A stretch of 37,479 nt of DNA from Chloroflexota bacterium (GCA_005882775.1 VBDY01000130.1:1-37479); one strand, 5' to 3'. Counted from the stretch's first letter, positions 1-10,044 are shown. The notes: generated by a model not told the origin, from the sequence alone. Numbers and translations are program-made.

Positions 1-375
1 GCGCTGTCCTGCGTGGTAATCGTGCGCCTGCCCTTTCGCGTCCCCACGGATCCGCAGCAGCTGGCGCGGAGCGCGGGCCTGATGGATCCGTTCGCGGAGC
101 TCGTGCTTCCCGAAGCCGTGCTCCGCCTGAAACAGGGGTTCGGCCGGCTGATCCGGCGGCAGACGGACAGAGGCGCGGTGGTCCTCCTCGATCACCGAGT
201 AGCCAACCGCACCTACGGGCGCGCCTTCCTCGATGCCCTGCCCCGGGCCGCCGTGCACATCGGGCGCTCAGAGGAGGTAGCGCCCGCCATCGGCCAGTGG
301 CTGCGGCCCGGGGCGTCGCCCCCCGCAGGTGGCGCGGGACGTGCCACACCTGCGTCTGAGACGTTTTCCGCGTGA
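1..375 (+). CDS. C-terminal fragment of a DinG/XPD-type ATP-dependent helicase (5' end outside window)
   Basis: Frame open from base 1; LPFRVPTDP...LPEAVLRLKQGFGRLIRRQTDRGAVVLLDHRV matches helicase motif VI (QGFGRLIRR) of DinG-like proteins. Confidence 0.85.
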   Translation, partial: ALSCVVIVRLPFRVPTDPQQLARSAGLMDPFAELVLPEAVLRLKQGFGRLIRRQTDRGAVVLLDHRVANRTYGRAFLDALPRAAVHIGRSEEVAPAIGQWLRPGASPPAGGAGRATPASETFSA

Positions 376-1241
376 ACCCCCAGCAGCTGCAGGTCGGCCT
401 GGCGCAGATGGACTGCACCCTGGGCGACCGCCAGGCCAACCTGGAGCGGCACCAGCGCTGGGTTGAGAAGGCTCGCCAGGCCGGCGTTCAACTACTGGTA
501 TTCCCTGAGCTGAGCCTGACCGGCTACTTCCTCAAAGACCTGGTTCCGGAAATCGCGATCACCCTCGAGGGTCCGCAGATGAAGGAGATCCTGGGGTTAT
601 CAAAGGACCTCGACCTGGTGGTGAGCGCGGTCATCGAGGAGCCCGACCACCGATATTTCAATGCCAGCCTCTACCTGAGCAACGGAGAGCTGGCACATTT
701 GCACCGGAAGGTCTACCTGCCCACCTACGGGATGTTCGACGAGCAGCGCTACCTCGCTCCAGGCGACAGGTTCCGCAGCTTTAAGACGCCTTTTGGCCGG
801 GCCGGGATCCTGATCTGCGAAGACATCTGGCACCTTTCCAGCGCCTACATCCTCAGCCTGGAAGGCGTCGACCTGATCATCTGTCCGTCGGCGAGCCCGG
901 GTCGAGGGGTCACCACCGACGAGCGGCTGGGCACGGCAGAGTCTTACAACCTGGTCTGCCGGACTTACGCGCAATTTCTGACAACCTTCTTTCTCTACTG
1001 CAACCGGGTCGGCTACGAGGATGGAGCCAATTTCTGGGGCGGCTCGATGGTGATCGCTCCCAACGGTGACATCGTCGCCCAGGAGGAGGACGCGGACGAG
1101 GCACTGGTCACCGCCACCCTGGAGCTGGGCGAGGTGCGCCGGCAACGCCTGGCCAACCCGCTGCTGCGCGACGAGCGCGTGGAATTGACCATCAATGAGC
1201 TCCGCCGGGTCTGGCATGAGCGAACCCGCAAGCCCTACTGA
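372..1241 (+). CDS. Carbon-nitrogen hydrolase (nitrilase superfamily), probable glutaminase subunit of NAD synthetase
   Basis: GTG start overlapping upstream stop (GTGA). Glu-Lys-Cys triad contexts [32 protein letters not shown]. Directly precedes nadE. Confidence 0.88.
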   Translation: MNPQQLQVGLAQMDCTLGDRQANLERHQRWVEKARQAGVQLLVFPELSLTGYFLKDLVPEIAITLEGPQMKEILGLSKDLDLVVSAVIEEPDHRYFNASLYLSNGELAHLHRKVYLPTYGMFDEQRYLAPGDRFRSFKTPFGRAGILICEDIWHLSSAYILSLEGVDLIICPSASPGRGVTTDERLGTAESYNLVCRTYAQFLTTFFLYCNRVGYEDGANFWGGSMVIAPNGDIVAQEEDADEALVTATLELGEVRRQRLANPLLRDERVELTINELRRVWHERTRKPY

Positions 1242-2070
1242 ACCGATCTTCCAGCCGCTGGCCATCAATGGCCCGCTCGTCCGTCAAATCCTGGTCCGTT
1301 TCCTGCAGAACGAGGTGCGTAAGGTCGGCTTCGAGAAGGTGGTGCTTGGGCTGAGCGGCGGGGTGGACTCGAGCCTGGTGGCCACCCTGGCGGCGGAGGC
1401 GCTGGGTCCGAGCAACGTCAGGGCGCTGATCATGCCCTACCGGGGCAGCGACCCCAAGAGCCGGAGGGATGCTCTCCAGGTTGCCGGCCAGCTCGGCATT
1501 GATTACCTCGAGGTGGACATCAGCCCCCAGATCGACGCCTACTTCAGCCGGTTCGCGGACGCCGACCAGAAGCGGCGTGGCAACAAGATGGCCAGGGAGC
1601 GGATGTCGATCCTGTATGACCAGTCCTGGGCCTGGCGCGCCCTGGTCCTGGGGACGAGCAACAAAACCGAGCTCCTACTCGGATACGGAACCATCTACGG
1701 TGACCTTGCCAGCGCCATCAATCCACTCGGCGACCTGTACAAGACGCAGGTCTGGCAGCTCGCGGACGTGGTCGGCGTTCCCACCGACATCGTCAAAAAG
1801 GCGCCCTCTGCCGACCTCTGGGCCGGCCAGACCGACGAGGTCGAGCTGGGCTTCCAGTACCGGGTGGTCGACCAGCTCCTCTACCACCTGATCGACCGCC
1901 GCTACACCGTCGCCGAGGTGGAGCAGCTGGGCTTTCAGCGTGCGTTCATCGAGGACGTGCTCCGGCGGGTAAGGGACAACCAGTACAAGCGGCGCCTCCC
2001 GGTGATCGCAAAGCTTTCCTCACGCACCATCGACCGCGACTTCCGCTACCCGCGCGACTGGGGCCATTGA
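1216..2070 (+). CDS. nadE: NAD+ synthetase, synthetase domain only
   Basis: SGGVDSS P-loop of ATP pyrophosphatases; [34 protein letters not shown] signature; [22 protein letters not shown] 1216 chosen inside ORF 1195..2070. Confidence 0.92.
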   Translation: MSEPASPTEPIFQPLAINGPLVRQILVRFLQNEVRKVGFEKVVLGLSGGVDSSLVATLAAEALGPSNVRALIMPYRGSDPKSRRDALQVAGQLGIDYLEVDISPQIDAYFSRFADADQKRRGNKMARERMSILYDQSWAWRALVLGTSNKTELLLGYGTIYGDLASAINPLGDLYKTQVWQLADVVGVPTDIVKKAPSADLWAGQTDEVELGFQYRVVDQLLYHLIDRRYTVAEVEQLGFQRAFIEDVLRRVRDNQYKRRLPVIAKLSSRTIDRDFRYPRDWGH

Positions 2071-2071
2071 G

Positions 2072-2662
2072 CTGCAGCCACTGATCGCGACCGACCGCAT
2101 CGCTGCCTTCGCCTACTACGCGGCGGTCCTGGGCTGGTTTCTCAGCGAGCTCGTCATCAGCTACCGCTACCACGGGGCTTCAGGGTCGACGCCCAGGGAT
2201 CGCGGCTCGAGGTTCGTAGTCTCCGGCGGAATCGCGCTCGGGATCTGGAGCGCGTTCGCGACCGCCTACGCAGCTCCTCTGGCTGCCATCGGTTGGCACC
2301 GGGACGCACTGCTGGCGGCGGGTATCGTGCTGATGGCCACAGGGATCGGGCTCCGCTTCTACGCCGTCCACACGCTGGGCCGGTATTTCACCCTTACGGT
2401 GAGGACCCACCAGGGCCAGCGAGTGATCGAGGCAGGTCCATACCGGCTGGTTCGCCATCCCTCCTACAGCGCCATCCTGCTGACATTTGGTGGGATGTGT
2501 CTGGCTCTTGCCAACTGGCTGACCTTGCTGACGATCGTATTCCCGGCGATCGCGATCGCCTACCGGATCCGGGTGGAAGAGGCCGTCTTGCTGGACGCGC
2601 TGGGCGACGACTACCGTCGCTACATGGGCCATACCAAGCGACTCGTACCGTATGTCGTCTGA
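2072..2662 (+). CDS. Isoprenylcysteine carboxyl methyltransferase (ICMT)-like integral membrane methyltransferase; start is probably non-canonical
   Basis: C-terminal GPYRLVRHPSYSAILL...RIRVEEAVLLDALGDDYRRYMGHTKRLVPYVV is the ICMT/PEMT signature. The frame is open and membrane-protein-like back to ~2066 (LQPLIATDRIAAFAYYAAVLGWFLSELVIS...), but the first GTG is at 2327. Confidence 0.72.
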   Translation: MQPLIATDRIAAFAYYAAVLGWFLSELVISYRYHGASGSTPRDRGSRFVVSGGIALGIWSAFATAYAAPLAAIGWHRDALLAAGIVLMATGIGLRFYAVHTLGRYFTLTVRTHQGQRVIEAGPYRLVRHPSYSAILLTFGGMCLALANWLTLLTIVFPAIAIAYRIRVEEAVLLDALGDDYRRYMGHTKRLVPYVV

Positions 2663-2665
2663 CCG

Positions 2666-3352
2666 ATGGGCACCCTTTACCTGGTGGCGACACCGATCGG
2701 CAACCTGGAGGACATCACGCTGCGAGCGGTGCACGTGCTGGAGTCGGTGCCGCTGGTGGCCGCCGAGGACACCCGGCACACGCAGAAGCTGCTCACCCAT
2801 TTCGGCCTGCGTACTCCGATGATCAGCCTGCACGCCCACAACGAGGGACGCCAGCTGGAGTCCATCCTGCAGCGCCTCGCCCGGCACGACATGGCGCTGG
2901 TCTCAGATGCCGGCACACCGGCACTCTCGGACCCGGGTGTCCGGCTGGTCAGCGCGGCGGTGGCAAAGGGATATCCGGTGGTTCCCATCCCCGGTCCCTC
3001 CGCCGTGCTGGCGGCGGTGGTCGCTTCCGGCCTGCCCACCAACCAGTTCACGTTCCTGGGCTTCTTGCCGCGCCGCAAGGGAGAGCTGGAGCGGCTCCTG
3101 CGCGAGGCCGGCGCCGAACGTCGCACCTTTGTCTTCTTCGAGTCGCCGCATAGAATCCAAAAGACAATGGCTATAATGGCTGCCACCCTCGGCCCCCGCT
3201 CGCTGGTGGTGGCGCGGGAGATCACCAAAGTCCACGAAGAATTTCTGCGTGGGACGCCGGCGACCCTCCTGGAGCATTTCGAGAAGGCTCCACCCCGTGG
3301 CGAGTTGACGGTCGTGGTTGCCGGCAGCGACTGGAGATCTCCGAATGGCTAA
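2666..3352 (+). CDS. rsmI: 16S rRNA (cytidine(1402)-2'-O)-methyltransferase
   Basis: MGTLYLVATPIGNLEDITLRAVHVL, AEDTRHTQKLL, SDAGTPALSDPG, FFESPHRI motifs. Confidence 0.95.
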   Translation: MGTLYLVATPIGNLEDITLRAVHVLESVPLVAAEDTRHTQKLLTHFGLRTPMISLHAHNEGRQLESILQRLARHDMALVSDAGTPALSDPGVRLVSAAVAKGYPVVPIPGPSAVLAAVVASGLPTNQFTFLGFLPRRKGELERLLREAGAERRTFVFFESPHRIQKTMAIMAATLGPRSLVVAREITKVHEEFLRGTPATLLEHFEKAPPRGELTVVVAGSDWRSPNG

Positions 3353-4889
3353 GTTTTACGTCACGACCGCGATCGTCTACGTGAATGCCCCCCCTCACCT
3401 CGGCTATATCTACGAGCTGGTGGGGACCGACGTGCTCGCCCGCTATCACCGCCTGGTCGGTGACGACACCTTCTTTTTGACCGGGACCGACGAACATTCC
3501 CAGAACGTGGAACGCCAGGCACGAGAGAAGGGGCAGGACACCCGCGCCTACACCGACCGGATGGCCGAGGTCTACCGGGAGATCGAGGCCAGCTTCAGCA
3601 TCTCGTACGACCGGTTCATACGGACCGAGGACGCGGACCACGTTCGGGGGGTCCAGACGCTGCTCGCAAAGATCCAGGCCAGGGGCGACATCTACGAAGG
3701 CAGCTACGAGGGCTGGTACTGCGTGGCGTCGGAGCAGTTCTTTCAGGAGAGCGAGCTGATCAACGGCTACTGTCCTTACCACCCGACCATCAAAGCGGTC
3801 TGGCTCAAGGAGAAGAATTACTTCTTCGCCCTGGCTCGCTACCAGGAACGCCTTCAGGTGCACATCGACAAGCATCCCGAGTTCATTCAGCCGGAGAGCC
3901 GGCGCAACGAGGTGCTGGGCTGGCTTAAGGCCGGGTTGCAGGATTTCAGCATCTCGCGCTCGACGGTCAAGTGGGGGATACCGTTTCCGGGCGATCCCGG
4001 ACAGGTCGTGTACGTCTGGGGAGACGCCCTGGTGAACTACATCACCGGCGTCGGCTACGGCACGGACGAGGCCATGTTCAAGCGCTGGTGGCCGGCGGAC
4101 CTACACGTCATCGGTAAGGACATCACCCGGTTCCACGCCCTCTACTGGCCGGCCATGCTGTTGTCGGCGGGGGTTTCTTTGCCCCGGCGGATCTGGGCCC
4201 ACGGGTTCATGACCGTGCGGGGTGAGCGGATGAGCAAGAGCGCCGGGAACTTCCTGGACCCGCTCGAAGCCCGGGACCGGTTTGGTGCGGACGCTGTTCG
4301 GTACCTGATCATGCGAGAGCTGCCCTTCGACCGGGACGGCGATACCAGCTGGGAGACCATGACCGACCGGTTCAACGCCGACCTGGCGAACGACCTCGGA
4401 AACTTCGTGTATCGAAGCCTGTCGATGCTCCAGCGGTACTTCGACGGTAAGGTGCCGGCACCGGACGGTGACACCATCCCGCTCGACAAAAAGCTCCGGA
4501 CTGCGTTTGAACAGGCCGTCCGGGACCTGGAGCGTCACCTCAAAGCCGTCGACTTCACCGGCAGCCTGGAATCGACCTGGCAGGCGATCAATCGCGGTAA
4601 CAAGTACATCGAGGAAAGCGCCCCCTGGGTGCTCGCCAAGCAGTCCGACCAGCGCAAGCGGCTGCAGACGGTCATGTACAACCTGGTCGAGGCCATTCGC
4701 CTCACCTGCTACCTGATCGCCCCCTTCATGCCTGAAACATCTCAGCGGATCGCGAGCCAGGTGAAAGCCGACCTCAAGGCACCCTGGGCTACCGCCCGCG
4801 AGTGGGGGAGGGTAGCGCCGCGAACGCAGACCACGCTGGGGGGAGTGCTCTTCCCCCGGATCGAGAAGAAGCCGGAGCTGGTCGGCTGA
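3345..4889 (+). CDS. metG: Methionine--tRNA ligase
   Basis: FYVTTAIVYVNAPPHLGY (HIGH region), GTDEHSQNV, GERMSKSAGN (KMSKS). ATG 3345 chosen within ORF 3318. Confidence 0.96.
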   Translation: MAKFYVTTAIVYVNAPPHLGYIYELVGTDVLARYHRLVGDDTFFLTGTDEHSQNVERQAREKGQDTRAYTDRMAEVYREIEASFSISYDRFIRTEDADHVRGVQTLLAKIQARGDIYEGSYEGWYCVASEQFFQESELINGYCPYHPTIKAVWLKEKNYFFALARYQERLQVHIDKHPEFIQPESRRNEVLGWLKAGLQDFSISRSTVKWGIPFPGDPGQVVYVWGDALVNYITGVGYGTDEAMFKRWWPADLHVIGKDITRFHALYWPAMLLSAGVSLPRRIWAHGFMTVRGERMSKSAGNFLDPLEARDRFGADAVRYLIMRELPFDRDGDTSWETMTDRFNADLANDLGNFVYRSLSMLQRYFDGKVPAPDGDTIPLDKKLRTAFEQAVRDLERHLKAVDFTGSLESTWQAINRGNKYIEESAPWVLAKQSDQRKRLQTVMYNLVEAIRLTCYLIAPFMPETSQRIASQVKADLKAPWATAREWGRVAPRTQTTLGGVLFPRIEKKPELVG

Positions 4890-5668
4890 TCGACTCACAC
4901 GCGCATCTTCTGCATCTGAAAGCACCGCTCAATCCGGAAATCGCTCTGGAGGAGGCTCGGGCAGCGGGCGTCGAGGCGGTTGTCAACATCGGCAACGATC
5001 CGGGCGACAACCAGGCCGGGATCGATCTCACCGAGCGGATCGCCGGACTGCGGACGACCGTCGGCTGGCATCCCCACGTCGCCTCTGAGCCCATGACGGC
5101 CGAGCAGCGGCGCGAGCTCCGGCGGCAGGTCGCACATGCGAACGTGGTGGCAGTGGGAGAGATCGGCCTCGACTACCACTTCACCGACTATCACCGGGTG
5201 CCGGCTAAGGAGCAGGCCAGGGCCTTCCGTGACATGCTGGCGCTGAGCCAGGAGGTGGGCAAGCCGGTAGTCCTCCACACGCGGGAGGCGTTTGCCGACC
5301 TGCTCGCCATCCTTGATGAGTTTCCGGGTACGTCCGGCGTCTTTCATTGCTTCAGCGGGAACGCCGCGATCGCGACCGAAGCCCTGGCGCGCGGATTCCT
5401 GATATCGTTCGCCGCGACCGTAACCTATCCCAACTCCCACCAGGTGGTGGGGGCCGCCGGTACCGTGCCCCTGGACCGGATGCTGGTGGAGACCGACTCG
5501 CCCTTCCTGCCGCCGCAGAGCCGGCGCGGCAAACCAAACGCCCCGGCGTTCCTGCCCGAGACCGTCGCCTTCATCGCCGGCCTGCAGGGAACCTCACCCG
5601 AGGCGGTAGCCCAGGCAACCGCTGCCAATGCCGTCCAGCTATTTCACCTGCAGGCCGATCGCGAGTAA
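4886..5668 (+). CDS. tatD: TatD family hydrolase (metal-dependent DNase)
   Basis: IDSHAHL, GEIGLDYH, VLHTREAF, GVFHCFSG, LVETDSPFLPP. The conserved N-terminus begins at CTG 4886 overlapping the metG stop (CTGA); the only canonical start is GTG 4802, deep in metG. Confidence 0.9.
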   Translation: MIDSHAHLLHLKAPLNPEIALEEARAAGVEAVVNIGNDPGDNQAGIDLTERIAGLRTTVGWHPHVASEPMTAEQRRELRRQVAHANVVAVGEIGLDYHFTDYHRVPAKEQARAFRDMLALSQEVGKPVVLHTREAFADLLAILDEFPGTSGVFHCFSGNAAIATEALARGFLISFAATVTYPNSHQVVGAAGTVPLDRMLVETDSPFLPPQSRRGKPNAPAFLPETVAFIAGLQGTSPEAVAQATAANAVQLFHLQADRE

Positions 5669-5705
5669 GGCTCTCGACCTTGCCTCCCCCGGCACCATCC
5701 GGGCC

Positions 5706-6539
5706 GTGGCTCGCAGGTTCGGTGTTCGGTTCGAGCGAAAGTGGGGTCAGACCTTTCTGGCTGACCGGGATTACCTGGACCGCCTGGTGAGTCAGCTCGA
5801 GCTGACGGCAAAGGACCGGGTGCTCGAGATCGGCCCGGGACTGGGCGTGCTCACGCGCGAGCTCGCGCAAAATACGTCCGCGGTGGCCGCCGTCGAAATC
5901 GATCCCGCGTGTGTGCGTGCGCTGGGGCTCACCCTCCGGGGCCTGAGCAGCGTCCGCATCATCGAGGGGGACATCCTCAAGCTGGCGCCCGGCGAGTTGA
6001 TCGGCCCGCCATACCGGGTGGTGGGAAATATTCCCTACAACCTGACGGGCGCTCTGCTGGTGCAGCTGCTTGCCCAGGCCGCCGCCCCGGACCGGATTGA
6101 CCTCTTGCTTCAGAGAGAGGTGGCTGAGCGCCTGGCTGCACCCCCCGGTGCCTGGAGCCTGGCCACCCTGGCGGTGCGGGTCTACGGGGAGCCCGAGCTG
6201 GAGCTCACGGTGCCCCCGGAAGCCTTCTACCCCACGCCCAAAGTCGCCTCTTCGCTCCTGCGCATCGTTCCCCAGGCGCAGCCGTCGATCCCGCGGGGCG
6301 ACCTGAGCGACTTCTTCTCGATGGCCAGGGCCTTCTTCCAGGCTCGCCGCAAGCAGCTTCCGTTCGCATTGGCCCGGGGACTGGGCTTAACCGGGGCGGA
6401 GGCTAAGGAGCGGCTGCGCGTTATAGGCATCGACCCGGCCCGCCGGGCCGAAACCCTGACCCTTGACGAATGGAGGCGGTTGTTCGACAGTGAGCGTGGC
6501 AATTGGAAACCAGGCCGGAGCTCCTCGAGATCAGCTTGA
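5706..6539 (+). CDS. rsmA: 16S rRNA (adenine(1518)-N6/adenine(1519)-N6)-dimethyltransferase
   Basis: RKWGQTFLADRDYLDRLV, VLEIGPGLGVLTREL, VVGNIPYNLTGALL, FYPTPKVASSLL motifs; GTG 5706 is a plausible start inside ORF 5628. Confidence 0.94.
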   Translation: MARRFGVRFERKWGQTFLADRDYLDRLVSQLELTAKDRVLEIGPGLGVLTRELAQNTSAVAAVEIDPACVRALGLTLRGLSSVRIIEGDILKLAPGELIGPPYRVVGNIPYNLTGALLVQLLAQAAAPDRIDLLLQREVAERLAAPPGAWSLATLAVRVYGEPELELTVPPEAFYPTPKVASSLLRIVPQAQPSIPRGDLSDFFSMARAFFQARRKQLPFALARGLGLTGAEAKERLRVIGIDPARRAETLTLDEWRRLFDSERGNWKPGRSSSRSA

Positions 6540-7876
6540 CCCAGGACTCCGGCTATGATGCAGGCGCCTTGAGGGATCCCCGCGAGATCATCCTCCCGCG
6601 CCCGCCGGGCTTTGGCACGGTTCTTGGCAGACGTGACTTCCGGCTGATCTGGTTCGCCCAGGTCTCCTCCCAGCTCGCCGACAAGTTCTTGATGTTCTCC
6701 CTCCTGGTTCTGACGTACACGGTTAGCCGTGCCAGCTCCCAGGGAGCCATCCTTTTCCTGGCATACACATTTCCCTCGGTCGTGCTCAGCTCTGTGGCCG
6801 GCGTCTACGCGGACCGGCACGACAAGAAGCGCTTGATGTTTTACACGAACGTCATCCGCGGGGGCCTGATTCTCCTGATTCCCCTGAGCCGCTTCAGCTC
6901 CTACTTCTCCCACGTGACCTGGCACCTGCTGGTGATCACCTTCCTGTTTGCCGCGGTCGGCCAGGTCTTTGCCCCCGCAGAGGCCGCCTCGATTCAGTTC
7001 ATCGTCCGGTCGGAGGAGCTGATGACGGCCACCTCGGTCTTTACCAGCACCGTGATCGTGACCCTGCTGGTAGCGGTGCCGCTCTCGACCCTCGCCATCA
7101 AGTTCCTGGGTCCGGACTCGCCGTACTGGATCGCGGCCGGTCTCTTTCTGCTCGCCTCCTGGCTCATCTACCTTGTGCGCGCGAAGCTACGGGCACACAA
7201 CCACGCGAATCACTCACGCGCTCCTGACTTCTTCTTCGAGCTGCGCGAAGGGCTTGGCATCATCGCCCGGCGGCCGCTGGTACGGTTTGCCGTGATCCAG
7301 CTGAGCCTGACGATCACGGTGGTCTTCTCGATCTTCGTGCTGGCCCCGCAGTACATGAGCACGGTGCTCAAGCTGCTGCCCACCGACGTCTACCTGTTCC
7401 TGGCCCCGGCCGTGATCGGCATGCTGGGGGCAGCCTTCTTCCTCGGCGAGTACGGGCGCCACTTCCGGCGCAGCCATCTACTGATAGGAGGCCTGGTCGC
7501 GGGTGGGGTCACCCTGGTGCTGATCGCCATTCTTCCAAACCTCCTCCGACAGTTCGCACCGGCGCTGATCAGCGTGTTCCCTGTGGTCTTCGGCTTCATC
7601 GGTGGGATCGAGTTCGGGGCTCTGTTCATCCCCGCCTTCACGGTCCTCCAGGAAAAGACGGAGGCGGAGATGCGAGGCCGGATCTTCGGAGCCATGTTTA
7701 CGATCGTCAATGCCGCCGTGGCGCTCCCCATCCTGGTGGCCGGCGGCCTGGCTGACATCTTCGGGGTCACCGCGGTCATCGTCGGCATGGGATGTCTGAT
7801 GGTGGCGACCGGCGCCATCTCCGCCCTCACCGGCCGGCGCAGTCCGCTCGGCCCGCCCGACCTGGCCAGTACCTAG
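6536..7876 (+). CDS. MFS transporter
   Basis: About 12 hydrophobic segments; FRLIWFAQVSSQLADKFLMF N-terminus and AGVYADRHDKKRLM loop. TTG 6536 overlaps the rsmA stop (TTGA); ORF track starts at TTG 6503. Confidence 0.85.
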   Translation: MTQDSGYDAGALRDPREIILPRPPGFGTVLGRRDFRLIWFAQVSSQLADKFLMFSLLVLTYTVSRASSQGAILFLAYTFPSVVLSSVAGVYADRHDKKRLMFYTNVIRGGLILLIPLSRFSSYFSHVTWHLLVITFLFAAVGQVFAPAEAASIQFIVRSEELMTATSVFTSTVIVTLLVAVPLSTLAIKFLGPDSPYWIAAGLFLLASWLIYLVRAKLRAHNHANHSRAPDFFFELREGLGIIARRPLVRFAVIQLSLTITVVFSIFVLAPQYMSTVLKLLPTDVYLFLAPAVIGMLGAAFFLGEYGRHFRRSHLLIGGLVAGGVTLVLIAILPNLLRQFAPALISVFPVVFGFIGGIEFGALFIPAFTVLQEKTEAEMRGRIFGAMFTIVNAAVALPILVAGGLADIFGVTAVIVGMGCLMVATGAISALTGRRSPLGPPDLAST

Positions 7877-7948
7877 CCAGAGCGCGGGCCGGCGTAGGCG
7901 GATCGCAGCGGTGCATGCGAGCATTGAGGCGTTCCTCCTAGGCGAAGG

Positions 7949-7954
7949 TATAAT
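7949..7954 (+). promoter_or_regulatory. -10 box of the tRNA-Val promoter (TATAAT)
   Basis: Perfect TATAAT 13 nt before the tRNA 5' end; weak TTGAGG at 7924-7929 with 19-bp spacing. Confidence 0.65.
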
Positions 7955-7967
7955 CCTGTGGTTCTAC

Positions 7968-8041
7968 GGGCGCATAGCTCAGTTGGTACGAGCGCTTCCA
8001 TGACAAGGAAGAGGTCACAGGTTCGACTCCTGTTGCGCCCA
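7968..8041 (+). tRNA. tRNA-Val (anticodon GAC)
   Basis: Hand-folded 74-nt cloverleaf: acceptor GGGCGCA/TGCGCCC, D-arm GCTC/GAGC, anticodon arm CTTCC-ATGACAA-GGAAG, T-arm ACAGG-TTCGACT-CCTGT, discriminator A; 3' CCA not encoded. Confidence 0.95.
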
Positions 8042-8080
8042 GTCCTCTCCGTCAAGGTTTGAGCCAGCTGACAAAACAAA

Positions 8081-8113
8081 GGGACCGGCTTCGCGCCGGT
8101 CCCTTTTTCTTTT
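8081..8113. terminator. Bidirectional intrinsic terminator
   Basis: GGGACCGGC-TTCG(C)-GCCGGTCCC hairpin flanked by AAAACAAA on the left and TTTTTCTTTT on the right, between the tRNA (+) and the VOC gene (-). Confidence 0.88.
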
Positions 8114-8135
8114 GCGAGCCTGCGGTCGTTCGGTG

Positions 8136-8894
8136 TTAGGCCTTGATCACGGCGAAGGCCGCGCCGTGGGGGTCGGCAACCACGGCCATCCGGCCCTGCG
8201 GGATGTCGATCGGGCCCATCAGGACCTTGCCGCCCAACTCGCCCAACTTCTTGATCGTGGCGTCGGTGTCGCTGACCGTGAAGTAGGTCAGCCAGTGCGG
8301 CGGCACGTTCGGGGCAGGGTTCTCCTGACCGCCGCCGATGCTCTTACCCTTGAGCTTCCACTCGGTGTAGGAACCGCCCTGAGGCATTGCCTGGTCCGCT
8401 GCCTCCCAGCCGAATACCTTCTTATAGAAGGCCTTGGCCTTGTCGATCCCCTTGGTGTTGAGCTCGTTCCAGCTGAAGCTGCCCGGCTCGTTCACGAGCT
8501 CCGCACCCTTGTGCTCCCCGGCTTCCCAGATAGAGATATACGCGCCGGTGGGATCCTGAAATACGGCCATCCGGCCCGCCTTCATGACCGCGAATGGTGG
8601 GGCGACCACCTTGCCCCCCGCCTCCTGAACCGCCTTTGCGGTCTTGTCCGCGTCCTCGGTGGCGACATAGGTCGACCAGGCCGATGGTTGCTCGGGCATC
8701 TGCAACCCGCCCAGGCCGGCCACCTGCTTGCCGTTCTTCAAGAACATCGTGTATCCCTGCGCGGCGGGATCGTCTGTCACTTCCGCCTTCCAGCCGAACA
8801 ACGCTGAGTAGAACTTTCTGGACGCGTCGAGGTTTGGGCTGGCGAGATCGACCCAGCTCGGCGTCCCCGGCGCGTGTAAAGCAACTTGCGGCAT
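8136..8894 (-). CDS. VOC family (glyoxalase-like) protein with two VOC domains
   Basis: PSWVDLASPNLDASRKFYSALFGW and a second copy GSFSWNELNTKGIDKAKAFYKKVFGW; start at MPQVALHAPGTP preceded by GAAGGAGG. Confidence 0.9.
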   Translation of the reverse strand: MPQVALHAPGTPSWVDLASPNLDASRKFYSALFGWKAEVTDDPAAQGYTMFLKNGKQVAGLGGLQMPEQPSAWSTYVATEDADKTAKAVQEAGGKVVAPPFAVMKAGRMAVFQDPTGAYISIWEAGEHKGAELVNEPGSFSWNELNTKGIDKAKAFYKKVFGWEAADQAMPQGGSYTEWKLKGKSIGGGQENPAPNVPPHWLTYFTVSDTDATIKKLGELGGKVLMGPIDIPQGRMAVVADPHGAAFAVIKA

Positions 8895-9082
8895 CCGTTG
8901 CACCTCCTTCGAACTAACCGTTTGCCCTTCACGCATTCTAGGCTCCGCTCCCACGTTACATGCCTATGGCAACTCGCGTTCGCCGCTGGCTGGCACAGCT
9001 GCTCGACGCCATCCTGCTCAGAGGCTTCTTCAACTAAACTCCCGTTCAGAACTGTCTCATCGTGGTCGGCAAGGAGGGAAGC

Positions 9083-10024
9083 ATGAGCAGCATTCGTACC
9101 ATCCATCATCTGACCCGAGAGCGCACCCACAACCGATGGGACCGGTCGATCGGGCCGCTCGTCAGCGTCCAGTCGGGCGAGACCGTCGAGTTCGAGACCA
9201 AAGAGGCTTCCGACAACCAGGTGACGCCTGCTGCGGACGTTGGCGTGATCGAGAACCTGAATTTCGATGTCATCCATCCCCTGACCGGGCCGGTCTTCGT
9301 GGAAGGGGCCAGGCCCGGCGATACCCTCCAGGTGGACGTGGTGGACATCCGCCACGAGGGGTGGGGATGGACGGCGATAGTCCCCGGCTTCGGCCTGCTC
9401 GCGGAGGATTTTCCGAAGGCGCACCTGCACCTGTGGGAGCTGAAGGAACTCGACCACACCGAGCTCCAGCCGGGCATCAGGGTTCCGCTCCAGCCATTCC
9501 TTGGCGTGATGGGACTCGCCTGGGACGAGGATGGTGCGTTCACCACCATCCCGCCCCGCGCGGTCGGTGGCAACATCGATATCAAGCAGCTGGTGATGGG
9601 GTCGAGCCTGTACCTTCCGGTCCGGGTGCCTGGGGCGCTATTTTCCTGCGGGGACGCCCATGCTGCCCAGGGCGACGGCGAGGTCTGCGGGACCGGGATC
9701 GAGGCGCCCATGCAATGCGCGCTCCGTTTCACGGTTCGCAAGGACATGTCGGTCAAAGAGCTCCAGTTCGCCTACCCGGGTAACATCCGGGCGCACCACA
9801 GCGACTTCGGCTACCACGTCACGTGCGGCGTCGCCCCCGATCTGATGGAAGCGAGCAAGAATGCGGTGCGCCACATGATCGAGCACCTGGGGATTGCCTA
9901 CGGTCTCTCAGGCGAGGATGCGTACGTGCTCTGTAGCGTCGCGGTCGACCTGCGCATCAGCGAAATCGTCGACGCGCCGAACTGGATCGTGTCGGCCTTC
10001 CTGCCCCTGGACCTGTTCAGATAA
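9083..10024 (+). CDS. Acetamidase/formamidase family protein
   Basis: GDTLQVDVVDI, GWGWTAIVPGFG, SCGDAHAAQGDGEVCGTGIEAPM motifs; ATG 9083 preceded by AAGGAGG. Confidence 0.92.
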   Translation: MSSIRTIHHLTRERTHNRWDRSIGPLVSVQSGETVEFETKEASDNQVTPAADVGVIENLNFDVIHPLTGPVFVEGARPGDTLQVDVVDIRHEGWGWTAIVPGFGLLAEDFPKAHLHLWELKELDHTELQPGIRVPLQPFLGVMGLAWDEDGAFTTIPPRAVGGNIDIKQLVMGSSLYLPVRVPGALFSCGDAHAAQGDGEVCGTGIEAPMQCALRFTVRKDMSVKELQFAYPGNIRAHHSDFGYHVTCGVAPDLMEASKNAVRHMIEHLGIAYGLSGEDAYVLCSVAVDLRISEIVDAPNWIVSAFLPLDLFR

Positions 10025-10044
10025 CCGGCGCCGACGATGCCGGC

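Noticed and set aside
2293-3153. 286-aa alternative-frame ORF across the ICMT-like gene and rsmI
   Set aside because: No family resemblance; both real frames are supported by conserved motifs.
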